Position numbers and translations under genes: made by a program | Source of the DNA: JAVBLF01 sp031553675 | GTDB lineage: Bacteria; Bacillota; Clostridia; Christensenellales; CALWSW01 | Reading direction: 5' to 3' | Length of the DNA stretch: 12,298 bases | NCBI GenBank assembly: GCA_031553675.1 | Contig: JAVBLF010000100.1 | Coordinates: forward strand, 1-12,298 | Shown here: in pieces, positions 1-7,500 of the stretch | How positions within the stretch are numbered: the first letter of the stretch is position 1 | Layout: every line of letters starts with the position of its first letter | The notes under the pieces: model-generated | What the model was told of the DNA's origin: nothing | Databases searched by the model: none | What the model saw: the letters and a program-made list of their open reading frames with translations, nothing else

Positions 1-711
1 AGCGTCTACGTCACCGTCTCTGCCGCCACCACGTCCGGCTCACAGGCCTCGCTTTCCGGCACGGCCACATCCTCGACCAGCTCCAGCTTCTCGGGCGCGC
101 TGAACATGGAAGCGGGTCGCTCCTACTCCCTCGGCTCGACCACCTACTACGAGATCACGAGCGCCAACACACTCGACAACTCGATCGCGTCTGTCGAAAA
201 GACGGGCACCGTCGGCTCGATGAACCTGAAGATCAAGGCGCTCAAAGCCGGTGAAACGACGATGAGCTTCAGCTACCGCCTGGTCAGCAACGGCCCCGTC
301 TACAACTCCAGCCACAAAATCGTCGTGACGGGCACCGCCACGACGACGACTACCACGACAACGCCCGTCATCTCGAGCAGCAGCTCCTCGGACGACGACG
401 CCTACACCTCGGATCCGTTCAGCAGCAACAGCTCGAGCGAATCGAGCTCCGAGGAAGAGGGCATCAAGTTCGGCAAACGCACCCAGGCCAAGGCCACCGT
501 CGGTAAACCATACCATTTAGCATCAGGTCTGACCCTCAACGGCGAGAGCATCACGCCGGGCGAACTGCTTTGGGTGACGCCCGACACCAGCATTCTCACC
601 GTCAACCCGACGACCGGCGTCTTCAAGGCCAAAAAGAAGGGCACCGCCACGCTGATCGCCGTCGATATCTCGGGCACTTACGTCAGCTCGATCGAAGTTG
701 TCGTTTCCTAA
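1..711 (+). CDS. Secreted Ig-like (BIG2-type) repeat protein, C-terminal part; 5' end outside window
   Basis: The reading frame is open from the first base, so 236 residues of a longer protein are visible; the start codon and any signal peptide lie upstream. Visible order: the last strand of one beta domain (residues 1-8), a Ser/Thr linker (9-33), an Ig-like domain (about 34-111), a low-complexity linker with eight Thr in a row, then Ser runs and acidic residues (113-153), and a C-terminal Ig-like domain (155-236) with the motif LLWVTPDTSILTVNPTTG and KKGTATLIAVD. The pattern of short hydrophobic strands and a Gly-Thr-Ala near the end is typical of BIG2-type bacterial Ig domains. It is the first of three tandem paralogs. 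The protein ends directly after the last domain, with no LPXTG or membrane anchor. A cell-surface or extracellular binding or structural role is inference; the ligand is unknown. Confidence 0.82.
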   Translation, partial: SVYVTVSAATTSGSQASLSGTATSSTSSSFSGALNMEAGRSYSLGSTTYYEITSANTLDNSIASVEKTGTVGSMNLKIKALKAGETTMSFSYRLVSNGPVYNSSHKIVVTGTATTTTTTTTPVISSSSSSDDDAYTSDPFSSNSSSESSSEEEGIKFGKRTQAKATVGKPYHLASGLTLNGESITPGELLWVTPDTSILTVNPTTGVFKAKKKGTATLIAVDISGTYVSSIEVVVS

Positions 712-753
712 AAAGAGACGCCCGACAATTCTTGCAAACCATGCATTTACACA

Positions 754-789
754 ACCCACAAAGCTGGCGTTCGCGCCAGCTTTGTGGGT
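754..789 (+). terminator. Perfect 16-bp hairpin with UUCG loop after first Ig-like gene
   Basis: Bases 754-769 pair perfectly with 774-789 around the tetraloop TTCG (770-773). It starts 42 nt after the stop codon of the first Ig-like gene. The stem is GC-rich near the loop. There is no clear T-run directly 3', so it may act as a terminator, as a 3'-end stabilising structure, or both. Confidence 0.6.
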
Positions 790-811
790 ATTGCCAAGAA
801 AATCTTCTTTC

Positions 812-839
812 CCAATGTCGATATACGTCAATACATTGG
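812..839. promoter_or_regulatory. Possible operator: 7-bp inverted repeat upstream of promoter
   Basis: CCAATGT (812-818) and ACATTGG (833-839) form a perfect inverted repeat with a 14-nt spacer. It lies about 40 nt upstream of the -35 element of the second Ig-like gene, where a regulator could bind. The assignment is only positional; a 7-bp repeat in an AT-rich stretch can arise by chance. Confidence 0.2.
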
Positions 840-877
840 AAGTCCGAATTCGTGTAAGATTATTCATACAATGTTTG

Positions 878-907
878 TTGTCATATTCCCTTCTTCGACG
901 GTATAAT
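878..907 (+). promoter_or_regulatory. Sigma-A-type promoter of the second Ig-like gene
   Basis: TTGTCA (878-883) and a perfect TATAAT (902-907) are separated by 18 nt. Transcription would start near 914, giving a short leader of about 40 nt before the ATG at 953. Confidence 0.75.
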
Positions 908-952
908 ATGGGGGAAATGTCATCAACCACAAAAGATGTGCGGAGGTAAACA

Positions 953-2284
953 ATGAAAAAAGCAATTGCCAAAGTACTGACCGTTGCATTTGCGGTCAGC
1001 ATGCTCGCGGCGGGGCATTCGGCCCTGGCCCTGACCTACACCAACCCCGACCCGCTCACCATCGTCCAGGGCGACGTCCTCGCCGAAGAGGACGCCATCC
1101 GCATCGGCAAGGACTACGGCACCATCTCGGCGGTCAAGAGCAGCGACAACGGCATCGTCCGCCCCGGCAAGTACACCGGCAGCGCCTTTGAGATCACCGC
1201 CATCAAGCCCGGCACGGTCACGCTGAACATCACGAGCTACACGAAGGATCAGGACGGCTACATGACCTGGCACTCCGTGACGATGACGGTCGTCGTCGTC
1301 ACCGATGAAGCCAAAACAGCCCAAATGGGCGCCGATTCCGACATCGTGCTGGCCTATGGCCAGAAATACACCGATACATCCGAAGGCTACTACCAGATCA
1401 TCCGCTACACCACGTCGAGCAACACCGTCGCGACCGGTAGCCGCAAGGTCGAGGCCGACGGCACCGAATATCCCCAGATCATCGCCGGCCAGCGCAAGGG
1501 CGAATGCACGATTTCTTTCTTCTACCGCATCGAAGGCCAGTCGGGCGAGCATGAGCGCAAAATGAAAGTGACCGTCGTCGCCCCCGGCGATGCGACCGCC
1601 AAACCTTTGACGCTTTCCCCCTCGGGCACGCCGGCCGCCACCAGCGCGGTGACCCCCTCCGGCTCGAACGCGAAAACGGCTTCCGCGTCCGTCTCGGTCG
1701 GCAAAGTCACCGAGATGCAAGAAAAATTCTACAAGATCGAAACCCTGAAGACGAGTGACGACAGCGTCGCCACCGCCAACACCACCGGCACGGCGGGCAG
1801 CATGGGCCTCGCGATCACCGGCATCGCGCCCGGCACGGCCACCGTCTCCTTCGACGGCTATACGTCCAGCCTCGCGCCCAAGACGAGCTACTCGATCGCC
1901 GTCACCGTGACCGGCGAAGCGGCCATCACGCCCACCCTGCTCCCCGCGGATGACAGCGACACGAGCGCGGACACCACGAGCAGTGAGACTTCCGACGTCG
2001 CCGTCGGCAACAAGGAAAAAGGCGTCTACCTCAGCGTCAAGACCTTCACGAGCGCGCCCAAAAAGAGCTTCTATGCCGCCGTTTGGATCGACGGCCAAAA
2101 AGTCGTCCGCACGGCTGAAGCCGACAAGTGGGCCACCCTGCGCTGGGTGTCGAGCGACACGAAGATCTTCACGGTCAACTCGCAGACCGGCAAGATCACG
2201 ACCGTCGCCAAAGGCAGCGCCAAACTGATCTGCGTCAACAAAGACGGCACGAGCTGCGACGCCATGACGATCGTCGTCAAATAG
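953..2284 (+). CDS. Secreted protein with four Ig-like (BIG2-type) domains
   Basis: 443 aa. The start is fixed by a GGAGG ribosome binding site (942-946) 6 nt before the ATG and by the signal peptide that follows: Lys-Lys, a hydrophobic core, and a signal peptidase I site HSALA|LT at about residue 26. Four beta-rich domains can be recognised: about 27-116, 126-209, 244-321 and 356-443. A Pro/Ser/Ala linker (210-243) and an acidic Ser/Thr linker (322-355) separate the later ones. Domain 3 carries SDDSVAT...TGTAGSMGL, matching the equivalent domain of the gene at 1-711. Domain 4 carries LRWVSSDTKIFTVNSQTG and KGSAKLICV, matching the C-terminus of both neighbours. Cys427 and Cys435 in domain 4 could form a disulfide. 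No anchor or enzymatic domain is visible. It is probably an extracellular or cell-wall-associated protein; the function is unknown. Confidence 0.87.
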   Translation: MKKAIAKVLTVAFAVSMLAAGHSALALTYTNPDPLTIVQGDVLAEEDAIRIGKDYGTISAVKSSDNGIVRPGKYTGSAFEITAIKPGTVTLNITSYTKDQDGYMTWHSVTMTVVVVTDEAKTAQMGADSDIVLAYGQKYTDTSEGYYQIIRYTTSSNTVATGSRKVEADGTEYPQIIAGQRKGECTISFFYRIEGQSGEHERKMKVTVVAPGDATAKPLTLSPSGTPAATSAVTPSGSNAKTASASVSVGKVTEMQEKFYKIETLKTSDDSVATANTTGTAGSMGLAITGIAPGTATVSFDGYTSSLAPKTSYSIAVTVTGEAAITPTLLPADDSDTSADTTSSETSDVAVGNKEKGVYLSVKTFTSAPKKSFYAAVWIDGQKVVRTAEADKWATLRWVSSDTKIFTVNSQTGKITTVAKGSAKLICVNKDGTSCDAMTIVVK

Positions 2285-2315
2285 CGCATCTCCGCGTCCG
2301 TCCACGTTTTTCGAT

Positions 2316-2355
2316 CGGCGGTTCGGCCCTGACGGTCGAGCCGCCGGTTTTTATT
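2316..2355 (+). terminator. Rho-independent terminator of the second Ig-like gene
   Basis: A 10-bp stem (2316-2325 with 2337-2346, one G-T pair) is followed by GG and a T-rich tail, TTTTTATT (2348-2355). It begins 32 nt after the stop codon, so the three paralogs are probably separate transcription units. Confidence 0.85.
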
Positions 2356-2401
2356 CAAGAGCCCTGCGATTCAGCTGCCGCTCGACATAAACCGATTTCT
2401 G

Positions 2402-2430
2402 ATGACAAGCCGAGATTGATGGGCTATAAT
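2402..2430 (+). promoter_or_regulatory. Sigma-A-type promoter of the third Ig-like gene
   Basis: ATGACA (2402-2407, five of six consensus bases) lies 17 nt before a perfect TATAAT (2425-2430). The transcript would start near 2437 and have a leader of about 58 nt. The in-frame ATG at 2429 overlaps this -10 box and so cannot be the translation start. Confidence 0.78.
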
Positions 2431-2494
2431 GAATGTGGAATACCAAAGTATGGAAATTACGGATGCACGAAGCCGGACTAAGGAGGATTTTGGG

Positions 2495-3883
2495 ATGAAA
2501 AGGCAACTATCGCTCATCCTTGCGGTCGCAATTGCAATGGTGTTGGTCGTATCTTGCTGGACGAGTGCGTTCGCCGCGACTTCGTTGACGATGGCGGTCG
2601 GCCAGGAAGAGCCGCTCGAAATCTCGAACGAAATTGTCACGAGTGCCTACAGCAGCAACAGTTCGATCGTAACGGTCGATCGCATCGCAGCCGGCAAAGC
2701 GTATGTCAAAGCGATCGCGTCCGGCTCCGCAACGATCACGGTCTATTACACGAGCAATGGCGTCAGCCGCAATTACGAGTTTGCGATCTCCGTCGATTCG
2801 CCGAAAGTCACGGTCAACCTCGCAGGCCCCGGCGACTTCGACATGAGCACCGAAGTGTATTTTAACGTCAATTCGATGCGCTCCAGCAACGAGCGCGTCT
2901 GCAAAGCCGCCTTTGTCAACAACACCGTCGTCATCACGGCAACCGGCGAAGGTTCGGCGGTCGTGACCTACGACGGCTACCGCAACAACAAATGGGAAAG
3001 CGTGCAGATCCAGGTCAACGTCGGCAGCGGTGCCATTCAGGGCACGAACAACACCCAGCCCACCGGCGAAGACATCGCCCTCAAGGTCGGCGAAACCTGG
3101 AACACCCAATCCTTTTACGCGACGACCGCCGTCCGCAGCGACAACGACAGCGTCGCCAAGATCGCGACCGATGCCTACGGCCGCAACGTCGTCACCGCGA
3201 CCGGCATTGGGACGACGAACATCAGCTATACCTACCGGCTCGTCGCAAACGGCCCGCTGACCAACGTCATCCACCGCGTCACCGTCGGCACGGGCAGCAC
3301 GACGAACACGAACACAAACACAAACACCGGCAATGGCGACCAGGACGTCACACTGACCGTCGGCAACAGCTACTACACCTCGCGCTACCAGATCCTCAGC
3401 GTGTCGTCGAGCAATGCAAGCGTCGCCCAGGGCACGATCTCCGGCTCGGCCCTTTCCGGCTCGAACAACATGAGCTTGCGCATCCAGGGCGTCGGCACCG
3501 GCACCGCGATCGTGCAGATGGAGTACTACGACTCCGCCACGAGCGCCAAGATGACGCAAAACTTCAACGTCGTCGTCTCGGCAAGCGGCACAATCACCAC
3601 CACCACGACGCCGACTTCGACGATCACCTTCGCCAAAACGGCCTACACGATCGCCAAGTACAACAACGCCGGACAAATCGTCCCCTACCGCATCAATCCG
3701 CGCGTCAACGGCGCTACCGTGAGCGCCGGAACGATGCTCTGGCTCTCAAGCGATCCCAGCGTCTTCACCATCGAGGCCACCACCGGCATCATCCGCGGCG
3801 TCAAGGCCGGGACCGCCCGCCTCATCTGCGTCGATAAGACAGGCGGCAACATCTCATCCGTCGCGCTGACGATCACGAATTGA
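2495..3883 (+). CDS. Secreted protein with five Ig-like (BIG2-type) domains
   Basis: 462 aa from the ATG at 2495, which has AGGAGG at 2481-2486 (8-nt spacing) and opens a clear signal peptide. An upstream in-frame ATG at 2429 lies inside the promoter and is rejected. The signal peptide has two possible processing sites: signal peptidase I after TSAFA (residue 27), or a lipobox-like VVSC at Cys21. Five Ig-like domains follow at about 30-100, 103-177, 194-266, 284-363 and 377-462. Domain 1 has the classic BIG2 shape (SSNSSIVTVD ... YVKAIASGSATITVYY). Domain 3 has SDNDSVAK and YTYRLVANGPLTN, closely matching the gene at 1-711. The last domain has LWLSSDPSVFTIEATTG and KAGTARLICVDKTG. Linkers are Thr-Asn repeats (269-279) and Thr-rich (366-375). 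There is no sortase signal or membrane helix at the C-terminus. Function is unknown; an extracellular or surface role is inferred. Confidence 0.87.
   Translation: MKRQLSLILAVAIAMVLVVSCWTSAFAATSLTMAVGQEEPLEISNEIVTSAYSSNSSIVTVDRIAAGKAYVKAIASGSATITVYYTSNGVSRNYEFAISVDSPKVTVNLAGPGDFDMSTEVYFNVNSMRSSNERVCKAAFVNNTVVITATGEGSAVVTYDGYRNNKWESVQIQVNVGSGAIQGTNNTQPTGEDIALKVGETWNTQSFYATTAVRSDNDSVAKIATDAYGRNVVTATGIGTTNISYTYRLVANGPLTNVIHRVTVGTGSTTNTNTNTNTGNGDQDVTLTVGNSYYTSRYQILSVSSSNASVAQGTISGSALSGSNNMSLRIQGVGTGTAIVQMEYYDSATSAKMTQNFNVVVSASGTITTTTTPTSTITFAKTAYTIAKYNNAGQIVPYRINPRVNGATVSAGTMLWLSSDPSVFTIEATTGIIRGVKAGTARLICVDKTGGNISSVALTITN
3302..3328 (+). repeat. In-frame hexanucleotide repeat coding a Thr-Asn linker
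   Basis: ACGAAC is repeated twice, followed by ACAAAC twice and a final ACC, coding (Thr-Asn)4-Thr between domains 3 and 4 of the third Ig-like protein. Slippage by one 6-nt unit would change linker length without breaking the frame. Confidence 0.75.
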
Positions 3884-3923
3884 CCGGGCTCTTTTCTCTT
3901 TTCTTCTTTTCCTAAAAGAATAC

Positions 3924-3953
3924 CCTGGCACTGTGGCTTCGCCACGCGCCGGG
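3924..3953. other. Imperfect hairpin in the spacer after the third Ig-like gene
   Basis: An outer stem (3924-3929 with 3948-3953, one G-T pair) and an inner stem GTGGC/GCCAC (3933-3937 with 3941-3945, TTC loop) form a GC-rich structure. On the + strand no T-run follows. Read on the - strand it is followed by a T-rich tract (TATTCTTTT), so it could stop antisense transcription entering the Ig-like genes. Confidence 0.35.
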
Positions 3954-3991
3954 CACAAGCTTTCGCAAAAGAACTTTGTACGCCTTCGGCC

Positions 3992-4025
3992 CGAAATCCC
4001 CGCCACGATTTGTGCGGGGATTTCG
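3992..4025 (+). terminator. Perfect 12-bp hairpin, possible terminator of the third Ig-like gene
   Basis: CGAAATCCCCGC (3992-4003) pairs perfectly with 4014-4025 around a 10-nt loop. It lies 108 nt after the stop codon. No strong T-run follows, so termination here is plausible but not certain. Confidence 0.45.
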
Positions 4026-4076
4026 TTGCTTCGTGATGCATACGCGTCTGGGGGTCCCAGCAAATCGGAGTTCGTG

Positions 4077-4140
4077 ATGCGTATCAAGGGTTACAAACCT
4101 TACGTATCGCGAGGCCGTTTGGCTGCAACGGGCGATTGAT
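4077..4140. repeat. Intergenic structured repeat, copy 1 (short form)
   Basis: This copy begins ATGCGTATCAAGGGTTAC and contains the hairpin CCGTT-TGGCTGC-AACGG followed by GGGCGATTGAT. It has only the left part of the element; the right part (ATCGCCCCTACAGGCG onward, present in copies 2 and 3) is missing because copy 2 starts directly. The ATCAAGGG core at 4083 is 65 nt before that of copy 2. A tenfold direct match, TTCGTGATGC, occurs at 4030-4039 and 4071-4080, just at its left edge. Confidence 0.8.
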
Positions 4141-4260
4141 AATGCGAATCAAGGGTTACAACCCACAACGCATCGTGTCAGCCGTTTTGCTGCAACGGGC
4201 GATTGATAATCGCCCCTACAGGCGCGCAAACAAGCTTATCGGGATGTAGGGATGATTATC
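4141..4260. repeat. Intergenic structured repeat, copy 2 (full form)
   Basis: A 120-nt unit starting AATGCGAATCAAGGGTTAC. Bases 4184-4233 match 4301-4350 of copy 3 with one difference in 50. It contains the hairpin CCGTT-TTGCTGC-AACGG, then the self-complementary arm GGGCGATT-GAT-AATCGCCC (4197-4215). The matching right arm near 4245-4266 is degraded (TGTAGGGATGATTATCAATG). Confidence 0.88.
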
Positions 4261-4385
4261 AATGCGAATCAAGGGTACCAACCTAACGTATCGCGAGGCT
4301 GTTTTGCTGCAACGGGCGATTGATAATCGCCCCTACAGGCGCACAAACAAGGCTTACGGGGTGTAGGGGCGATTATCAATCGCCC
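4261..4385. repeat. Intergenic structured repeat, copy 3, with perfect long inverted repeat
   Basis: It starts with the same 16 bases as copy 2. The arm at 4314-4337 and the arm at 4362-4385 are exact reverse complements over 24 nt (25 bp when 4313 and 4386 are included), with a 24-nt spacer. Each arm also folds on itself (GGGCGATT-GAT-AATCGCCC). The layout resembles REP/BIME-like or MITE-like intergenic elements; no coding capacity is seen. Confidence 0.9.
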
Positions 4386-4533
4386 GCCTGGATCCCCTTA
4401 CCTGCTTCGCCAGCGGATGCCAATCCTTGATTTACATTATCAAAGCATTAAAACGCGCGCATGCTTGGATTCGCACGCCATGAAATGGCGGGTGAAAGGT
4501 GTACCTATGAAGTTTTTTGCGCAGCTTTTTTTC
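4386..4533. other. Spacer between repeat cluster and operon end; no gene seen
   Basis: No credible ORF with a ribosome binding site was found here. The stretch includes a short hairpin CGCCAT-GAA-ATGGCG (4476-4490) and a T/A-rich palindromic stretch near 4518-4544 next to the end of addA. Confidence 0.6.
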
Positions 4534-4557
4534 AAAAAAGCGCGTACCCTCAACGCG
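4534..4557 (-). terminator. Weak intrinsic terminator after addA
   Basis: On the - strand a 5-bp all-matched stem CGCGT/ACGCG (4557-4553 with 4545-4541), with a 7-nt loop, is followed by C and six T (4539-4534). It starts 6 nt after the addA stop codon. The stem is short, so efficiency may be modest. Confidence 0.5.
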
Positions 4558-4563
4558 TACCCC

Positions 4564-7500
4564 CTAGAGCCCAACCCGAATCGCCTCTCCGGCGGCGAGC
4601 AAAAAGACGTAGGCTTCCGCGACGGGCTGCCCCGTGAGGGTTTCCAGCGCCCGCGCGTAAAGCCGGAGCTGGGGCGCGTGCTTTTGCGCGGCGCTCTCCC
4701 AATGCCGCGGATCGTCGTCGAAGAGGCGATCGCTCTTGTAATCGACGAGGATCCAGGCGTCGTCTTCCGCAAAACAGGCGTCGATCGTTCCCTGGAGGAC
4801 GGTGGTTTCATCGGCGGCTTCGGGGGGGATGTCGGGCAGCAGGGAGGCCGGAATGCGGATCGTGAAGGGGAGTTCGCGTTCGAGGCGATCGGCGCACCGC
4901 ATGCGCTTTCCGAGCGGAGAGGCGCAAAAGCGCGCGATGCGATCGGCGCGAATCGTCGCGGCCTGTTCGGGCAGGAGGTGATCGCGCGCGACGAGGTCGG
5001 CAATTTGCGCGGCAATGCCGGCTTCGTCGAGGGGGCGCGTCCAGTCGAGCCGCTCCAGCGCGACGTGGGTGGCTGTGCCGACGTCGGCGGCCGTCATGCG
5101 GTCGCGCTGGAGGAAGCGCGGCGTTTCGTCGAAGGAGAGGCGTCCAGAAGCGAGCGACGACACGGCGACTTTGCCTGGGATGCGGTTGTCGGGGTAATGC
5201 CAGGTGTAGCGGGCTTCCATCTGCGAGGTGTCGGCGCTTGGGAGCCTCGCTTGAAAGGCCGCGAAGCGTTCGAGGAGGTCGGCGCCCATGTGCCCGGGGC
5301 GGAGGGAGGCGGCGTCGATCGCTTCGATTTTCCACAGTGCACTGGCGGGCGTCGGCGGGGCGTCGGGAAGCGAGATCGCGCGGCAGAAGGCGTCGGCGGC
5401 TTCGAAACCGATCGCGGCGTCCATGACGTAGTCGAGCAGGCTGTCCTTGCCGCTACCGTCGCACCACGAAGCGAGGCGGGCGGCGACGCGTTTTTTCCGG
5501 CGTCGGAGGGTGGCGACGATGCCCAGTTCTTCGCGCGCGCGGGTCAAAGCAACGTAGAGCATGCGGAGTTCTTCGGCTTCGACTTCCTCGTTCATGCGCG
5601 TTTTGATGTGCTCCTGGTAGATCGTTTCGGCTTTGGCTTTCGTCGCGGCATCCCAATAACGCGCACCGATGCCTTCGTCGCGGTGGAGCAAGAGGCGGCG
5701 CGCGCTGTCGAGCCGGTTGAATTCCTTGCCGGTGTCGAGCAGGAGGACGTGCGGAAATTCGAGCCCTTTGCTGGCGTGGACGCTCATGATCCGCACGCAA
5801 TCGCTGCCCTCGCCGATCAAACGGGCTTCTCCCATGTCTTGGCCGGTTTCGGCGACGCGGTCGAGATAGCGCAAAAAGCCGTAGAGTCCGCGGGAAGACG
5901 CGGCTTCGTAGGCGCGCGCGCGCAGGAGCAGCACGTCGAGGTTGGCGCTTCGTTGTTCGCCGCCGGGAAGAGCGGCTGTCATGCTGGCGTAGTGTGTAAC
6001 GTCGATCAGCCATTCGATCAGCGCTTCGAGGGGGAGGGCGCGGGAACGATCGCGCGCTTCGTCGAGCAGTGCGAGGAAGCCTTGGCAGCGGGCAGCGAGG
6101 GAATCGTCGCCTTCGGCACAGGCGGCGAAGGCTTGATAAAAGCTCATTTTGCGGGCGCTTGTGCTGGGGTGGCGGGCGCGGATCGCAACGATGTCGTCGT
6201 CGGTGAGGCTACCGACGCCGGAACGAAGCACGGCGAGCAGCGGGAGATCGCGTTGCCGGTTGTCGATCAGGCGGAGCAGATCGACGAGCACGCGGACTTC
6301 GACGGCTTCGAAGTAGCCGCGTTTGAGTTCGGCATAGGCGGGAATGCCCTCCTGTGCGAAGACACGCGCGACCGATTCGGCACGTCCTTTGAGGGAGCGC
6401 AGCAGGATCGCGAAATCGCTGTAGCGGCAGGGGCGCATCTGGCCGGAACGCCCACGCACAGGTCGGGCCAGGCGTTCGCGGATCCACCGCGCGGCGAAAA
6501 GGGCTTCGCGCTCGGCATCCGAATCGAAGGAACTGTCGTCGGAGTCCGACTCAGGAATCACAGCGCTTTCGTCAGAGTCGGGTTCGGGCTCGTAAATGAC
6601 GTCGAGCGTGACGGGGCGCGTCTCGGCCTCGCGGGGGCGTCCGGGGATCAGGGCTTCGGAGGCGCCGTAGCGCAGGCCTCCGAGCGGTTCCATGACGCGG
6701 GTGAAGATGTCGTTCACGGCGTCGAGCACGTTGGGCGCGCTGCGGAAGTTTTCGCGCAGGGCGATCGTCGTACCGCCCTGACCGGACGCATAGGCCGTTT
6801 CGCGGGCGAGAAAGAGCGACGGGTCGGCCGAACGAAAGCCGTAGATGCTCTGCTTGACGTCGCCGACGAAAAAGCCGTTGTCGGGGCGGGCGATGCGCTC
6901 GAAGATCGCTTCCTGCACGCGGTTGGTGTCCTGGTATTCGTCGACGAAGAGGTAGTGGAAGCGTTCGCGGTATTCGGCGCGGACCTCTTCGCGTTCGAGC
7001 GTTGCCAGTGTCATGTGTTCGAGGTCGGCGAAGTCGAGCAGGCTTTTGTCGCGCTTGGCCTGGGCGTAGCGGGTGTCGAAGTCGCGCAGCAAGTCGCGCA
7101 GGGCAGAGAGCGCGGGATGCATGGCGTTGAGGGAGGCCGCGATCGAAGCCGGGTCGAGCTCGAGCGCCATCGCCTCTTCGCGGCAGGCTTTGGCGGCCTT
7201 TTGGCGGGCATCGACGTCGGCCTTGACGAGCTGGGCGTACTTGCGCGGGAAGGACTGCATGGTGACGAAAGGGTGGTTTTGGAGCGGCGAGAGATCGAAG
7301 GAACGGCCGTTTTCGATCGCAGATCGCGCTTCGGCCAGGGCGATGCGATCAGCTTGCAGGCGTTCGCGCATCTTGTCGGCGCCCTCCTCGCCAAAGAGGA
7401 TCTGTGCTGCCTCGGCGAGGGCGTTTTCGCCCTCTTCGAGCAGGGCGAGCGCTTTTTGCAAGCGCGCGCGGTAGAGCGGGCTGGACGCGACCGCTGCGGC

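Noticed and set aside
923..2305. A long - strand open frame opposite the second Ig-like gene (and a similar one at 2507-3676)
   Set aside because: Asp/Gly/Arg/Val-rich shadow translations without domains. The + strand genes have promoters, ribosome binding sites and signal peptides.
2429..2494. Upstream in-frame ATG adding 22 residues to the third Ig-like protein
   Set aside because: The ATG overlaps the TATAAT box, lacks a Shine-Dalgarno sequence and would bury the signal peptide; the ATG at 2495 has AGGAGG at proper distance.
4077..4385. CRISPR-like array
   Set aside because: The units are long, directly adjacent, of unequal length and lack unique spacers; there are no cas genes nearby.
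4507..4563. Small + strand ORF starting MKFFAQLFFKKA
   Set aside because: It only stays open by running into the antisense of addA; no promoter is evident and the AT-rich part coincides with the terminator region of addA.
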